Shown: positions 17,563 to 25,856 of the stretch, piece after piece | Layout of the letters: every line of letters starts with the position of its first letter | How positions within the stretch are numbered: the stretch's first letter is position 1 | Origin: Pseudomonas reinekei | Lineage (GTDB): Bacteria; Pseudomonadota; Gammaproteobacteria; Pseudomonadales; Pseudomonadaceae | Assembly (NCBI RefSeq): GCF_001945365.1 | Contig: NZ_MSTQ01000001.1 | Coordinates: 62,001-126,000, forward strand | DNA length: 64,000 bases | Reading direction: 5' to 3' | The notes under the pieces: generated by a model | The model's database searches: none | Seen by the model: the letters and a program-made list of their open reading frames with translations, nothing else | What the model was told of the DNA's origin: nothing | Program-made: the position numbers and the translations under genes

Positions 17563-18852
17563 ATGTTCGATTGGTACAGGAAAGGCTCGCCTCGTGAACG
17601 CAAGACATTCTGGGCCTGCTACTCCGGCTGGGCGCTGGATTCCTACGACATGCAGATGTTCAGCTTTCTGCTGCCAACGATCATTGCCCTGTGGGGGCTG
17701 ACCAAGGCCGAAGCCGGCATGGTCGGCACTGCCGCATTGCTGTCGGCGGCCATTGGCGGTTGGGCCGCCGGTATTCTCAGCGACCGCCACGGTCGTGTGC
17801 GCATCCTGATCTTCTCGATTCTCTGGTTCACTTTTTTTGGTGTGGTAGCCGGCTTCGCGCAAAACTTCGAACAGTTGCTGATCGCCCGGACCTTGCAAGG
17901 TTTCGGCTTCGGCGGTGAATGGGCGGTAGGTGCTGCGCTGATGGCTGAAGTGATCAACCCGAGTAATCGCGGTCGCGCGATGGGCTTTGTGCAGTCGGGC
18001 TTCGCACTGGGTTGGGCAGGCGCGGTAATTATCATCACCGTCATCCTCAGCCAGTTCCCGGCGGAACTGGCTTGGCGTGTCGCGTTCTGGTTCGGGGTCA
18101 TCCCGGCACTGATGGTGTTGTTTATCCGCCGTCACGTCAAAGACTCCGATGCGTTTGTTCAGGCCGTTGCAAGCAAGGCGCCCAAAGCCTCTTTCTCGAC
18201 CGTGTTCAAACCGCAGTACCGGCGGCTGACAATGCTATCGAGCATTCTGGTGGTCGGTCTGCAAGCGGGCAGCTACGTGATTCTGGTGTGGATACCGTCG
18301 TTGCTCAAGGACCGTGGTGTGGAGTCCGGTTCGTTGATCGCTACCATCCTGGTCATGGCGCTGGGCTGCTTTGCCGGTTTCGCCAGTACTGCTTATCTGG
18401 CGGACAAACTGGGACGGCGTCCGACGCTGATCGTGCTGTCGCTGATGTCGTGGATCGTGACCGTCACCTACATGATGATCCCGCTCAATCCACTGGTCAC
18501 CCACGTCATGGGTTTCCTGGTGGGCTTCGCCGCCATTGGCATGTACGCGGCGCTGGGGCCGTTTCTCAGTGAATTGTTTCCCACCCATGTGCGCACCACC
18601 TGCATGGGCTTTTCCTACAATGTCGGCAAGTCGGTCGGTGCCACGGCGATCACAGGCGTCGGTGTGCTCTCGGTGCATGTCGGCCTGGCGCAAGCGATCG
18701 GCCTTTTTTGCCTGTGTGCTTATGCAATCTCCGTGGTGGCCTTGTTGCTGCTACCGGAAACCAAGGGCATCAGCATTGAAGTGCTGGATGCACAAGACCC
18801 GGCCGCTGACGCTGCCGCCCCTACAAATTCCACAACGCCGAAGACCGCCTGA
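17563..18852 (+). CDS. mmlH: MFS transporter, probable methylmuconolactone permease (MmlH)
   Basis: A 429-residue major facilitator protein with about 12 membrane segments. The motif GGWAAGILSDRHGRVRI lies between helices 2 and 3, and GFGFGGEWAVGAALMAE in helix 4 is typical of the metabolite:H+ symporter group. Start ATG 17563 follows AAGGAAGG at five bases. In Cupriavidus and P. reinekei mml clusters the MFS gene mmlH next to mmlI and mmlJ is considered a 4-methylmuconolactone importer. It lies in the inner membrane. Substrate inferred from context. Confidence 0.85.
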   Translation: MFDWYRKGSPRERKTFWACYSGWALDSYDMQMFSFLLPTIIALWGLTKAEAGMVGTAALLSAAIGGWAAGILSDRHGRVRILIFSILWFTFFGVVAGFAQNFEQLLIARTLQGFGFGGEWAVGAALMAEVINPSNRGRAMGFVQSGFALGWAGAVIIITVILSQFPAELAWRVAFWFGVIPALMVLFIRRHVKDSDAFVQAVASKAPKASFSTVFKPQYRRLTMLSSILVVGLQAGSYVILVWIPSLLKDRGVESGSLIATILVMALGCFAGFASTAYLADKLGRRPTLIVLSLMSWIVTVTYMMIPLNPLVTHVMGFLVGFAAIGMYAALGPFLSELFPTHVRTTCMGFSYNVGKSVGATAITGVGVLSVHVGLAQAIGLFCLCAYAISVVALLLLPETKGISIEVLDAQDPAADAAAPTNSTTPKTA

Positions 18853-18884
18853 GCGCCGTTCTTTAGCCATTCATCGAGGTCCCC

Positions 18885-19208
18885 ATGATTCGTATCCTTT
18901 ATCTGTTGGTTAAACCGGAAAGCATGAGCCACGAGCAGTTTCGAAAAGAGTGCGTGGTGCATTTCCAGATGTCCGCCGGAATGCCGGGGCTGCACAAATA
19001 CGAAGTGCGACTGGTTGCCGGTAATCCTACGGATACCCACGTGCCGTATCTGGACGTAGGCCGTATCGATGCGATCGGTGAATGCTGGTTTGCCAGTGAG
19101 GAGCAGTATCAGGTCTACATGGAATCCGATATCCGCAAGGCCTGGTTCGAACATGGTAAGTATTTCATCGGCCAGCTTAAGCCCTTCGTCACTGAAGAGC
19201 TGGTTTGA
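18885..19208 (+). CDS. mmlI: 4-Methylmuconolactone methylisomerase (MmlI), EthD-like fold
   Basis: A 107-residue ferredoxin-like (dimeric alpha/beta barrel) protein. H26, Y39, H52 and C67 are at the positions I remember as active-site residues of the P. reinekei MT1 enzyme, whose crystal structure is known, and the visible sequence agrees with my memory of it. It converts 4-methylmuconolactone, a dead end in most bacteria, to 3-methylmuconolactone. GAGGT precedes the ATG at five bases. It is directly followed by the muconolactone isomerase gene that takes the next step. Confidence 0.9.
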   Translation: MIRILYLLVKPESMSHEQFRKECVVHFQMSAGMPGLHKYEVRLVAGNPTDTHVPYLDVGRIDAIGECWFASEEQYQVYMESDIRKAWFEHGKYFIGQLKPFVTEELV

Positions 19209-19266
19209 GGTTTCGCGCCGCCGCTGGCAGGGGGCGCTCGTTCAACAACAATATCTGGAGTTCAAC

Positions 19267-19545
19267 ATGCTGTATTGCGTAGAAATGACCGTCAGTATTC
19301 CCCGTGACATTCCGCTGGACGAAGTGGAGCGGATCAAGGCGTCGGAGAAGGAAAGGGCCATCGACATCCAGGAGTCGGGCAAGTGGCCCCACCTGTGGCG
19401 CGTCGTGGGCGAGTACTCCAACATCAGCATCTTTGACGTCGAAGGTAACGATGAACTGCACAGCCTGCTGTCGAGTCTGCCTCTGTTCCCTTTCATGAAG
19501 ATCAAAGTCACCCCGCTGGCCAAGCACCCGTCGTCGATTTTCTGA
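19267..19545 (+). CDS. mmlJ: Muconolactone delta-isomerase family, 3-methylmuconolactone isomerase (MmlJ)
   Basis: A 92-residue CatC-family protein: MLYCVEMTVSIPRDIP at the start, GKWPHLWRVVGEY in the middle and HPSSIF at the end, all CatC hallmarks. It moves the double bond of muconolactone to give the enol-lactone that MmlL opens. It forms a decameric ferredoxin-like barrel in the family. It follows mmlI by 58 bases and is the only CatC homologue in the window, although catA and catB homologues lie at 42-44 kb. Ordinary muconolactone may also be a substrate. Confidence 0.93.
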   Translation: MLYCVEMTVSIPRDIPLDEVERIKASEKERAIDIQESGKWPHLWRVVGEYSNISIFDVEGNDELHSLLSSLPLFPFMKIKVTPLAKHPSSIF

Positions 19546-19646
19546 TTGTCGCGGCGGCCCGCAACGGGCCGCCATTTTCCATTTGAGCCCTGTCTGCCTT
19601 GGGTCCTGTACCACAGGGCCCGGCTCGCTATTGCCAGGGTTTTGCC

Positions 19647-20915
19647 ATGCCTCTCGAATTACAAGCCAATGCACCGGACCTCTCCAGCCTGATCCGACCC
19701 GGGGACACCGTGTTATGGGGACAGGCGAACGCCGAGCCGCTGACCCTGACCCGTGCGCTCATGGCACAGCGTCATGATTTCAAGCGCATCCGGGTGCTGC
19801 TGGGCATTGCCAACAGTGACACCTGCCGGCCCGAGCATGCCGATGCCGTGGACTTTCTCGCCTATTGCGGTGCCGGCGCAAATCGTGCGCTGGCTGACGC
19901 CGGTGTGCTGGACATTCTTGCTTGCCACTACTCTGAAATGGCGTCGCAGTTGAGTTCTGGGCAATTGCGCGTCGATGTTCTGATGCTGCAGCTTTCGCCG
20001 GCGGATGCCAACGGCCGGCACAGCCTCAGTCTGGCCAGCGAATACTTGCTCTGTGCGCTGGAACAGGCGGCCGTGGTGATCGGGGAGGTCAATCAACAGG
20101 CTCCCTGGACCTATGGTGAGCGTACCCTGGGTCTGGATGAACTGGACGCTGTGGTCTACACCGACCGTGCGCCCCTGGCGAGCGAAAGCGCGAGCATTCG
20201 CGAGGTAGACATGAAAATCGCCAGGAACATCGCCGACTTGGTCGAAGACGGATCGACCCTGCAGACGGGCATCGGTGCCATACCGGATGCAGTGCTCAGC
20301 GCCTTAAATGACCACCACAATCTGGGTGTGCATTCGGGCAGCATCGGCGACGGCGTCATGCGGCTCATGCAAAGCGGCGTGGTCAATAATTCACGCAAGA
20401 GCAGGGACGCCTGGCTCAGCGTGGGCGGCGTGCTGATTGGCAGCCAGGCATTGGCGCAGTTCGCCCATCGCAACCGGTCAGTGCATATGCGTTCCAGCGC
20501 CTATACCCACGACGCTCAGGTGCTGGCCAGTCTGGATCGTCTGGTGGCGATCAACTCCGCGGTGGAGGTCGATCTCACCGGGCAAGTGAACTCTGAGGTC
20601 GCGGCAGGCAGTTACCTGGGCGCGGTAGGGGGATCACTGGACTTCATCCGCGGCGCCCATCGTTCACGGGGCGGTCTGCCGATCATCGCACTGCCGTCCA
20701 GCGCACGGAGCAACAGTCGAATCGTTGCCCGCCTCAATGGTCCAACGACCATTCCCCGCAGTGATGCCGGGCTCATCGTCACCGAGTTTGGCGTCGCCGA
20801 CCTGCGTGGACTGACCATGAAGCAAAGGGTCGACAAAATGCTCAGCATCGCCGCCCCGCAGCACCGAGCCGATCTGGAGGCGGCGTGGGCGCGGGGAGGG
20901 CTCGCAGGATCCTGA
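19647..20915 (+). CDS. mmlK: Acetyl-CoA hydrolase/transferase family protein (MmlK)
   Basis: A 422-residue member of the acetyl-CoA hydrolase/transferase family (relatives: 4-hydroxybutyrate and succinate:acetate CoA-transferases). Conserved INSAVEVDLTGQVNSE (303-317), GGSLDFIRGA and the TEFGVADLRGLT C-terminus are present. The segment LGVHSGSIGDGV (227-238) has Gly231 where many relatives have the Glu of an HSE/HTE motif. In MT1 an mmlK mutant accumulates methylsuccinate, so the protein should activate methylsuccinate to its CoA ester. Last gene of the mml cluster, convergent with a LysR gene. Family certain, mechanism open. Confidence 0.88.
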   Translation: MPLELQANAPDLSSLIRPGDTVLWGQANAEPLTLTRALMAQRHDFKRIRVLLGIANSDTCRPEHADAVDFLAYCGAGANRALADAGVLDILACHYSEMASQLSSGQLRVDVLMLQLSPADANGRHSLSLASEYLLCALEQAAVVIGEVNQQAPWTYGERTLGLDELDAVVYTDRAPLASESASIREVDMKIARNIADLVEDGSTLQTGIGAIPDAVLSALNDHHNLGVHSGSIGDGVMRLMQSGVVNNSRKSRDAWLSVGGVLIGSQALAQFAHRNRSVHMRSSAYTHDAQVLASLDRLVAINSAVEVDLTGQVNSEVAAGSYLGAVGGSLDFIRGAHRSRGGLPIIALPSSARSNSRIVARLNGPTTIPRSDAGLIVTEFGVADLRGLTMKQRVDKMLSIAAPQHRADLEAAWARGGLAGS

Positions 20916-20945
20916 CGGTACCGACAGTCCCGAGCGAGGGCGGAG

Positions 20946-21908
20946 TCAGTCGTCGAAAACCACTTCCTTTCCTGGCAGATCGTGGGGCAGCGCGGCGCTG
21001 ACACCCGGTTGGTCGTTCTCGAACAAGGTACGCACGGTCTGGCGAATCCATTGGTGACGCGGGTCGTTCTGAAACCGCGCATGCCAGTACTGCTTGATGT
21101 CGTAAACCGGAAAGCCGTCGGGCAATTCGACGCTGCGAACATTGGCGTATTTCGCGTAAAGGCTGGCGACGGTCCGGGGCAGCACGACCACTAGGTTCGA
21201 CCGCTCGATAATTGAAGCCGTACTCATGTAGTGACCCATCTGCAAAACGATATTTCGCTTAACACCGGCCTTAGCCAGGTAGCTCTCATACATCTCCTGA
21301 TTACGCCCGCCATCGCGCACTTGTACATGTTCCAGGGTGCAGAATTCATCCAGGGTCAATTGTTCGTGCCGGATCTTGTGCCCCCCTCGGATCAGGCAGA
21401 CCAGGTCATGGGAGAACAATCTTTGCTGATAGATGTTCGCCGCGCCGAGGTCAGGAAAGTAACCCATGACCAGGTCGACCTTGCCTTCGCGCAGATGCTC
21501 GTCCACGTCCTTGGCGGCCAGACTCAGGCTGCAAATCTGCGCAAGCGGCGCGACGCTGCGAAGGTGCCCGAGCAGCATCGGTAGAAAGGCGATTTCGCCA
21601 ATCTCGCTCAAACAGAACATGAAGGGGGCGGTGCTGGTGGATGGGTCGAACACCGGATTGCTGAGGATGTCGCGGTCGATGATGTCGATCACCTCCCGCG
21701 TGCGATCAATGATGCTTTGGGCTCGTGGCGTTGCGGCCATTGTCTGACCCGAACGTACGAACAGCGCGTCTCCCAGTGACCGCCGCAAACGGGCCAGTGC
21801 CGCGCTGGCGGCTGGTTGACTCATGCCTAGACGTTGTGCCGCGGCGGTCACGTTGCCGGCTTCATGGACGGCCAGAAGCACTCTGAGAAGATTCAGATCG
21901 GTTTTCAT
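20946..21908 (-). CDS. LysR family regulator, probable activator of the dhb operon
   Basis: About 320 residues, NodD/NahR-like LysR branch: MKTDLNLLRVLLAVHEAGNV and RLGMSQPAASAALARLRRSL. The ATG at 21908 is preferred to a TTG at 21920. It is divergent from dhbA with a 105-base AT-rich gap that includes facing CAAATAAAA and TTTTTATTTTTG stretches, a plausible operator. By position it most likely activates the 2,3-dihydroxybenzoate genes; the effector is not known from sequence. Confidence 0.92.
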   Translation of the reverse strand: MKTDLNLLRVLLAVHEAGNVTAAAQRLGMSQPAASAALARLRRSLGDALFVRSGQTMAATPRAQSIIDRTREVIDIIDRDILSNPVFDPSTSTAPFMFCLSEIGEIAFLPMLLGHLRSVAPLAQICSLSLAAKDVDEHLREGKVDLVMGYFPDLGAANIYQQRLFSHDLVCLIRGGHKIRHEQLTLDEFCTLEHVQVRDGGRNQEMYESYLAKAGVKRNIVLQMGHYMSTASIIERSNLVVVLPRTVASLYAKYANVRSVELPDGFPVYDIKQYWHARFQNDPRHQWIRQTVRTLFENDQPGVSAALPHDLPGKEVVFDD

Positions 21909-22013
21909 GGGTATAACCAAAACAAATAAAATGAATAAAGATAATTTGCTATTTTTATTTTTGCCGCGACGCGAGGATTAAGTCCACATAAAAATAACGT
22001 TCGAGGCCGCTTC

Positions 22014-22877
22014 ATGATCAATCTTCACGACATCCGCTATGTCCGTCTGGGGACGCCGGATCTGGAACAAACCCGCCTCTATGCCACCCAGATTCTGGGT
22101 CTGGAAGTGGCCCGGGTTGCCAATGGCGCCATCTATTTCCGATCCGATGATCGCGACCACACTTTGTGTTACTACGAAGGTGACCCGCAGGAGGCCACCG
22201 CGGCTTTCGAAGTGAGCACGCCCGAGGAGATGGACCATGCCGCGCAGGTGCTCGAAGATAATGGCTTTGCTGTTCGTCATGGCACTCGCGAAGACATCGA
22301 GTTGCGTGCGGTCAATGACCTGATCCAGTTCCGCGACCCGAGTGGCAACCGCATCGAATTGGTGCTCGGCCCTCATGCCAGTGGCGTGCGGCATTTCCCC
22401 TCGCGGGATGCCGGCAATACCGGTTTCAACCACATCGGCCTGCGCACCACCAACGCAAAACGCGACGAAGCGTTCTGGACACGCCTGTGCAACGCCAGGG
22501 TCAGTGACCGCATCGGCGAGGCGGCGCTGCTGCGCATCGATGAGGTGCATCACAAGATTGCGCTGTTTCCGTCCTCGCATGCGGGCGTGCAGCACATCAA
22601 CCATCAGGTCGAAACCGTCGATGACATCATGCGCGCCTGGTACTTCCTTCGCGAGCGTGGCATTCGGATTCTCTTCGGCCCCGGTCGCCATCCGACTTCG
22701 GGCGCCTACTTCCTGTATTTCGAAGGGCCCGATGGCATGACATATGAGTACTCCTCGGGGGTCAGGCACATCAGCGCCGAGGAGGAAGCCGGTTACCGGC
22801 CACGGCAGTTCCCGGCGGTCCCTACGTCGTATTGCTGCTGGGGGTCGAAACCCGATATTGCGGAATTCCGTTCGTGA
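22014..22877 (+). CDS. dhbA: Extradiol dioxygenase, 2,3-dihydroxybenzoate 3,4-dioxygenase (DhbA)
   Basis: A 287-residue two-domain VOC-fold extradiol dioxygenase. The Fe(II) triad is in place: H140 (GFNHIGLRT), a His of HINHQVET (194 or 197) and E245 (TYEYSSG). Combined with a CmtD/DhbB-type decarboxylase next door and a catechol-type lower pathway, it fits DhbA of P. reinekei MT1, related to 2,3-dihydroxy-p-cumate dioxygenase CmtC. The product would be 2-hydroxy-3-carboxymuconic semialdehyde. First gene of an eight-gene operon. The substrate is inferred from operon composition, since the VOC fold alone would not decide it. Confidence 0.85.
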   Translation: MINLHDIRYVRLGTPDLEQTRLYATQILGLEVARVANGAIYFRSDDRDHTLCYYEGDPQEATAAFEVSTPEEMDHAAQVLEDNGFAVRHGTREDIELRAVNDLIQFRDPSGNRIELVLGPHASGVRHFPSRDAGNTGFNHIGLRTTNAKRDEAFWTRLCNARVSDRIGEAALLRIDEVHHKIALFPSSHAGVQHINHQVETVDDIMRAWYFLRERGIRILFGPGRHPTSGAYFLYFEGPDGMTYEYSSGVRHISAEEEAGYRPRQFPAVPTSYCCWGSKPDIAEFRS

Positions 22878-23584
22878 GTGGCGTGACCGCCACGGCCGCC
22901 CAGCAACGAGAAGTGCGGCTAGCGGCACGGGCATTGGCTCGGGCGGGCCTGGTGCATGCCTATGGTCATTGCAGCCTGCGCCTGGACGCGCATCACTTCC
23001 TGGTGTGCGCAGCCAAACCGATGGGGCTGATCGGCCCGGGAGAACCCGGTGTGGTGGTCCCCGTCGAGGGCCCGTTGCCGGAAGGCGTGCTGGGTGAGGT
23101 GCGAATCCATCAGCAGATCTATCAGCGTCGTGCCGATGTCGGTGCAGTGATTCGCAGCATGCCCGATCAGGTCATGACGTTGTCCTGCGCCGGTATTACG
23201 CCAAAGTCACGGCATGGCGCTGGCGCCTATTTTCACTCGTCCATACCTCTATGGGATGACCCGCAACTGTTGCGCGATGACGTTCAGGCGGCGGCGCTGG
23301 CCGAGCAACTGGCGGACGGTCCGGCATTGGTGATGCGCGGCAACGGCGCCGTTGTGGCCGGTGCCTCGCTGGTCGAGGCGCTGACGCTCAACTGGTACTT
23401 GGAGGATGCCGCTCATATCGAGTTGCAGCTGCATGCCGCGGGGCTGGCTGACCGGGTGCCGCCACTTGACGATGAGCAAACACGACAACGAGCGACTTAC
23501 TCCGGTCGGATCTTCGAACGTATGTGGGATTACCTCACTGCCGGTGACATCGAGGCGGTCGAGCTCACACAGCAAGGAAACTGA
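22874..23584 (+). CDS. dhbB: Class II aldolase-fold decarboxylase, ring-cleavage product decarboxylase (DhbB)
   Basis: Class II aldolase/adducin-fold protein of 237 residues from a GTG at 22874 that overlaps the dhbA TGA (GTGA). An ATG at 22832 in the same frame would overlap dhbA by 46 bases. CmtD/DhbB members of this family decarboxylate 3-carboxylated ring-cleavage products, here giving 2-hydroxymuconic semialdehyde. The usual zinc His positions look replaced: VIRSMPDQ where HTHP is expected and RGNGAVVAG where NHG is expected. The fold Glu (GEVRIHQ, about residue 75) stays. Function from context and family. Confidence 0.8.
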   Translation: MSGVTATAAQQREVRLAARALARAGLVHAYGHCSLRLDAHHFLVCAAKPMGLIGPGEPGVVVPVEGPLPEGVLGEVRIHQQIYQRRADVGAVIRSMPDQVMTLSCAGITPKSRHGAGAYFHSSIPLWDDPQLLRDDVQAAALAEQLADGPALVMRGNGAVVAGASLVEALTLNWYLEDAAHIELQLHAAGLADRVPPLDDEQTRQRATYSGRIFERMWDYLTAGDIEAVELTQQGN

Positions 23585-23586
23585 AC

Positions 23587-25056
23587 ATGGCCACACTGCC
23601 TCTTAATGAGTTCCGCAATTTCATTGATAACCAATGGTGCGAGGGCGTTCGCACGTTCGATAACCGCAACCCCGTGGACAATAGCCTGATCGGCAAGGTC
23701 CACGAAGCCGGCCAGGCACAAGTGGACGCGGCGGTCCAGGCAGCCCGGGGCGCCTTGCAGGGCCCCTGGGGCAGTATGACCGCTGCGCAACGCATCGCTA
23801 TTTTGCACAAGGTCGCCGAAGGTATTGAAAGTCGTTTCCAGGAATTCGTCGCCGCGGAAATCGCCGATACCGGTAAGCCTTACGATCTGGCCAGTCACCT
23901 GGACATTCCCCGTGGCGCGGCGAATTTCAGGGTGTTTGCAGACCTGCTGAAAAATGTCCCGAACGAATGTTTCACCATGGACACCCCCGATGGTGGCAAG
24001 GCGGTCAATTACGCCGTACGTGCACCGCGCGGCGTCATCGGGGTGATCTGTCCGTGGAATCTGCCGCTGTTGTTGATGACCTGGAAAGTCGGCCCCGCGC
24101 TGGCCTGCGGCAATACCGTCGTGGTCAAACCGTCCGAAGAGACGCCGGCGACCGCCACTTTGTTGGGTGAAGTCATGCTCGAGGCGGGGGTCCCGGCGGG
24201 TGTCTACAACGTCGTGCACGGCTTTGGTGAAAACTCGGCCGGTGCGTTTCTGACCGCTCACCCGGACGTCAACGGCATCACCTTCACCGGTGAAACCGGC
24301 ACCGGCGAAGTGATCATGAGGGCAGCGGCCAAGGGCCTGCGTCCGGTGTCCCTGGAGCTGGGCGGCAAGAATGCGGCCGTGGTATTTGCCGATGCCGATC
24401 TGGAAAAAGCCGCCGCGGGCGTCGCTCGTTCGGCCTTTGAGAACAGCGGCCAGGTCTGTTTGGGCACCGAGCGCGTGTATGTCCAGCGTCCAGTGTTCGA
24501 ACGTTTTGTCGCAGCGCTCAAGACAAAAGCTGAATCCCTGCGCGTGGGCATCCCCTACGAACGGGGGGTGAACATGGGCCCGCTCATTTCTCTGGGCCAC
24601 CGTGAAAAAGTGCTGGGTTACTACCGTCAGGCCGTCGCCGATGGCGCTACCGTGGTCACCGGCGGAGGCGTTCCTGAGTTCAATTCCGAGTTGGCAGAAG
24701 GTGCCTGGGTACAGCCCACCATCTGGACCGACTTGCCGGAAAACTCAGCGGTGATCCGTGAGGAGATTTTCGGCCCGTGTTGTCACATCGCCCCCTTCGA
24801 CGAAGAAGACGAGGTCGTGCGTCTCGTCAATGACACGCCGTACGGCCTGGCGGCCAGCGTCTGGACCTCCAACCTGCAAGTGGCCCACCGCATGGGCTCG
24901 GTTCTCAACGTCGGTGTCTGCTGGATCAATTCGTGGTTCCTGCGCGATCTGCGCACCGCTTTTGGCGGTGCGAAGCAGTCGGGTATCGGCCGAGAGGGCG
25001 GAGTGCATTCCCTGGAGTTCTACACCGAATTACGCAACGTTTGCGTGCGCCTGTGA
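23587..25056 (+). CDS. dhbC: 2-Hydroxymuconic semialdehyde dehydrogenase (DhbC)
   Basis: A 489-residue NAD-dependent aldehyde dehydrogenase of the XylG/DmpC group: C291 (NSGQVCLGTE), E257 (SLELGGKN) and N158 (CPWNLP). It oxidises 2-hydroxymuconic semialdehyde to 2-hydroxymuconate (4-oxalocrotonate enol). It begins two bases after the dhbB stop and is followed by hydratase, decarboxylase and tautomerase genes of the oxalocrotonate branch. Very secure family; the operon makes the substrate nearly certain. Confidence 0.93.
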   Translation: MATLPLNEFRNFIDNQWCEGVRTFDNRNPVDNSLIGKVHEAGQAQVDAAVQAARGALQGPWGSMTAAQRIAILHKVAEGIESRFQEFVAAEIADTGKPYDLASHLDIPRGAANFRVFADLLKNVPNECFTMDTPDGGKAVNYAVRAPRGVIGVICPWNLPLLLMTWKVGPALACGNTVVVKPSEETPATATLLGEVMLEAGVPAGVYNVVHGFGENSAGAFLTAHPDVNGITFTGETGTGEVIMRAAAKGLRPVSLELGGKNAAVVFADADLEKAAAGVARSAFENSGQVCLGTERVYVQRPVFERFVAALKTKAESLRVGIPYERGVNMGPLISLGHREKVLGYYRQAVADGATVVTGGGVPEFNSELAEGAWVQPTIWTDLPENSAVIREEIFGPCCHIAPFDEEDEVVRLVNDTPYGLAASVWTSNLQVAHRMGSVLNVGVCWINSWFLRDLRTAFGGAKQSGIGREGGVHSLEFYTELRNVCVRL

Positions 25057-25064
25057 GGTCTTTC

Positions 25065-25847
25065 ATGAATACCCAGACACTGCATGCCTTGGGCAGCGAG
25101 TTGCACAATGCACTGACCAGCCGTGAGGCGATCGATCCCCTGAGTGAACGGTATCCGCAGCTGACGATTGAAGACGCCTACCAGATCCAGCTGGGCATGA
25201 TCCAGGCGCGACTGGATGCCGGTCAGACCATCATCGGCAAGAAGATTGGGGCCACCAGTAAGGTCGTGATGGACATGCTGGGTGTGGATCAACCGGACTT
25301 CGGCCACCTGCTCAGCGGGATGTTGTACAGCGACGGTGCGGCGATCGAATGCGCCGGACTGATCGCCCCCAAGGCTGAAGGGGAAATCGCATTCGTGCTC
25401 AAACACGATTTGACCGGCCCCGGTGTCACGGTGGCGGATGTCATTCGGGCCACGGACTTTGTCATGCCTTGTTTCGAGATTGTCGATTCGCGCATTCGAG
25501 ACTGGAAAATCCGCATTCAGGACACCGTCGCCGATAACGCTTCGGCCGGTGCATTCGTGCTGGGCAGCGAGTGCGTCGATCCACGGGATGTCGACCTGGC
25601 CTGTGTCGGCATGACACTGGAAAAAAATGGCGAACTGATTGCGACGGGCGCTGGCGCTGCGGCACTGGGTCACCCAGCCAATGCCGTCGCGTGGCTGGCC
25701 AATACGCTGGGGCGCTTGGGTATCGGCCTGAAGAAAGGCGAGGTGATCCTGTCCGGCTCACTGGCCGCCATGGTGCCGGTCAAGGCCGGTGATCAATTGC
25801 GCATAAGCCTGGGCGGTATCGGCTCTGCGTCCGTTCGTTTTGTTTGA
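25065..25847 (+). CDS. dmpE: 2-Oxopent-4-enoate (2-hydroxypenta-2,4-dienoate) hydratase
   Basis: 260 residues, closely similar to DmpE/XylJ: GKKIGATSKVVMDMLGVDQP, PRAEGEIAF-like PKAEGEIAFVLKHDL, and the GAGAAALGHPANAVAWLANT motif. It hydrates 2-hydroxypenta-2,4-dienoate to 4-hydroxy-2-oxovalerate with a divalent metal. Start MNTQTLHALG at 25065, eight bases after dhbC. It is homologous to the next gene, the decarboxylase with which it normally complexes. Probably dhbD of the published dhb operon if letters follow gene order. Confidence 0.92.
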   Translation: MNTQTLHALGSELHNALTSREAIDPLSERYPQLTIEDAYQIQLGMIQARLDAGQTIIGKKIGATSKVVMDMLGVDQPDFGHLLSGMLYSDGAAIECAGLIAPKAEGEIAFVLKHDLTGPGVTVADVIRATDFVMPCFEIVDSRIRDWKIRIQDTVADNASAGAFVLGSECVDPRDVDLACVGMTLEKNGELIATGAGAAALGHPANAVAWLANTLGRLGIGLKKGEVILSGSLAAMVPVKAGDQLRISLGGIGSASVRFV

Positions 25848-25856
25848 GGGGATCCC

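Noticed and set aside
18885..19545. Reading the two small genes as EthD and generic stress-response proteins
   Set aside because: Active-site residues, the CatC signature of the second, and gene order match methylmuconolactone methylisomerase and isomerase.
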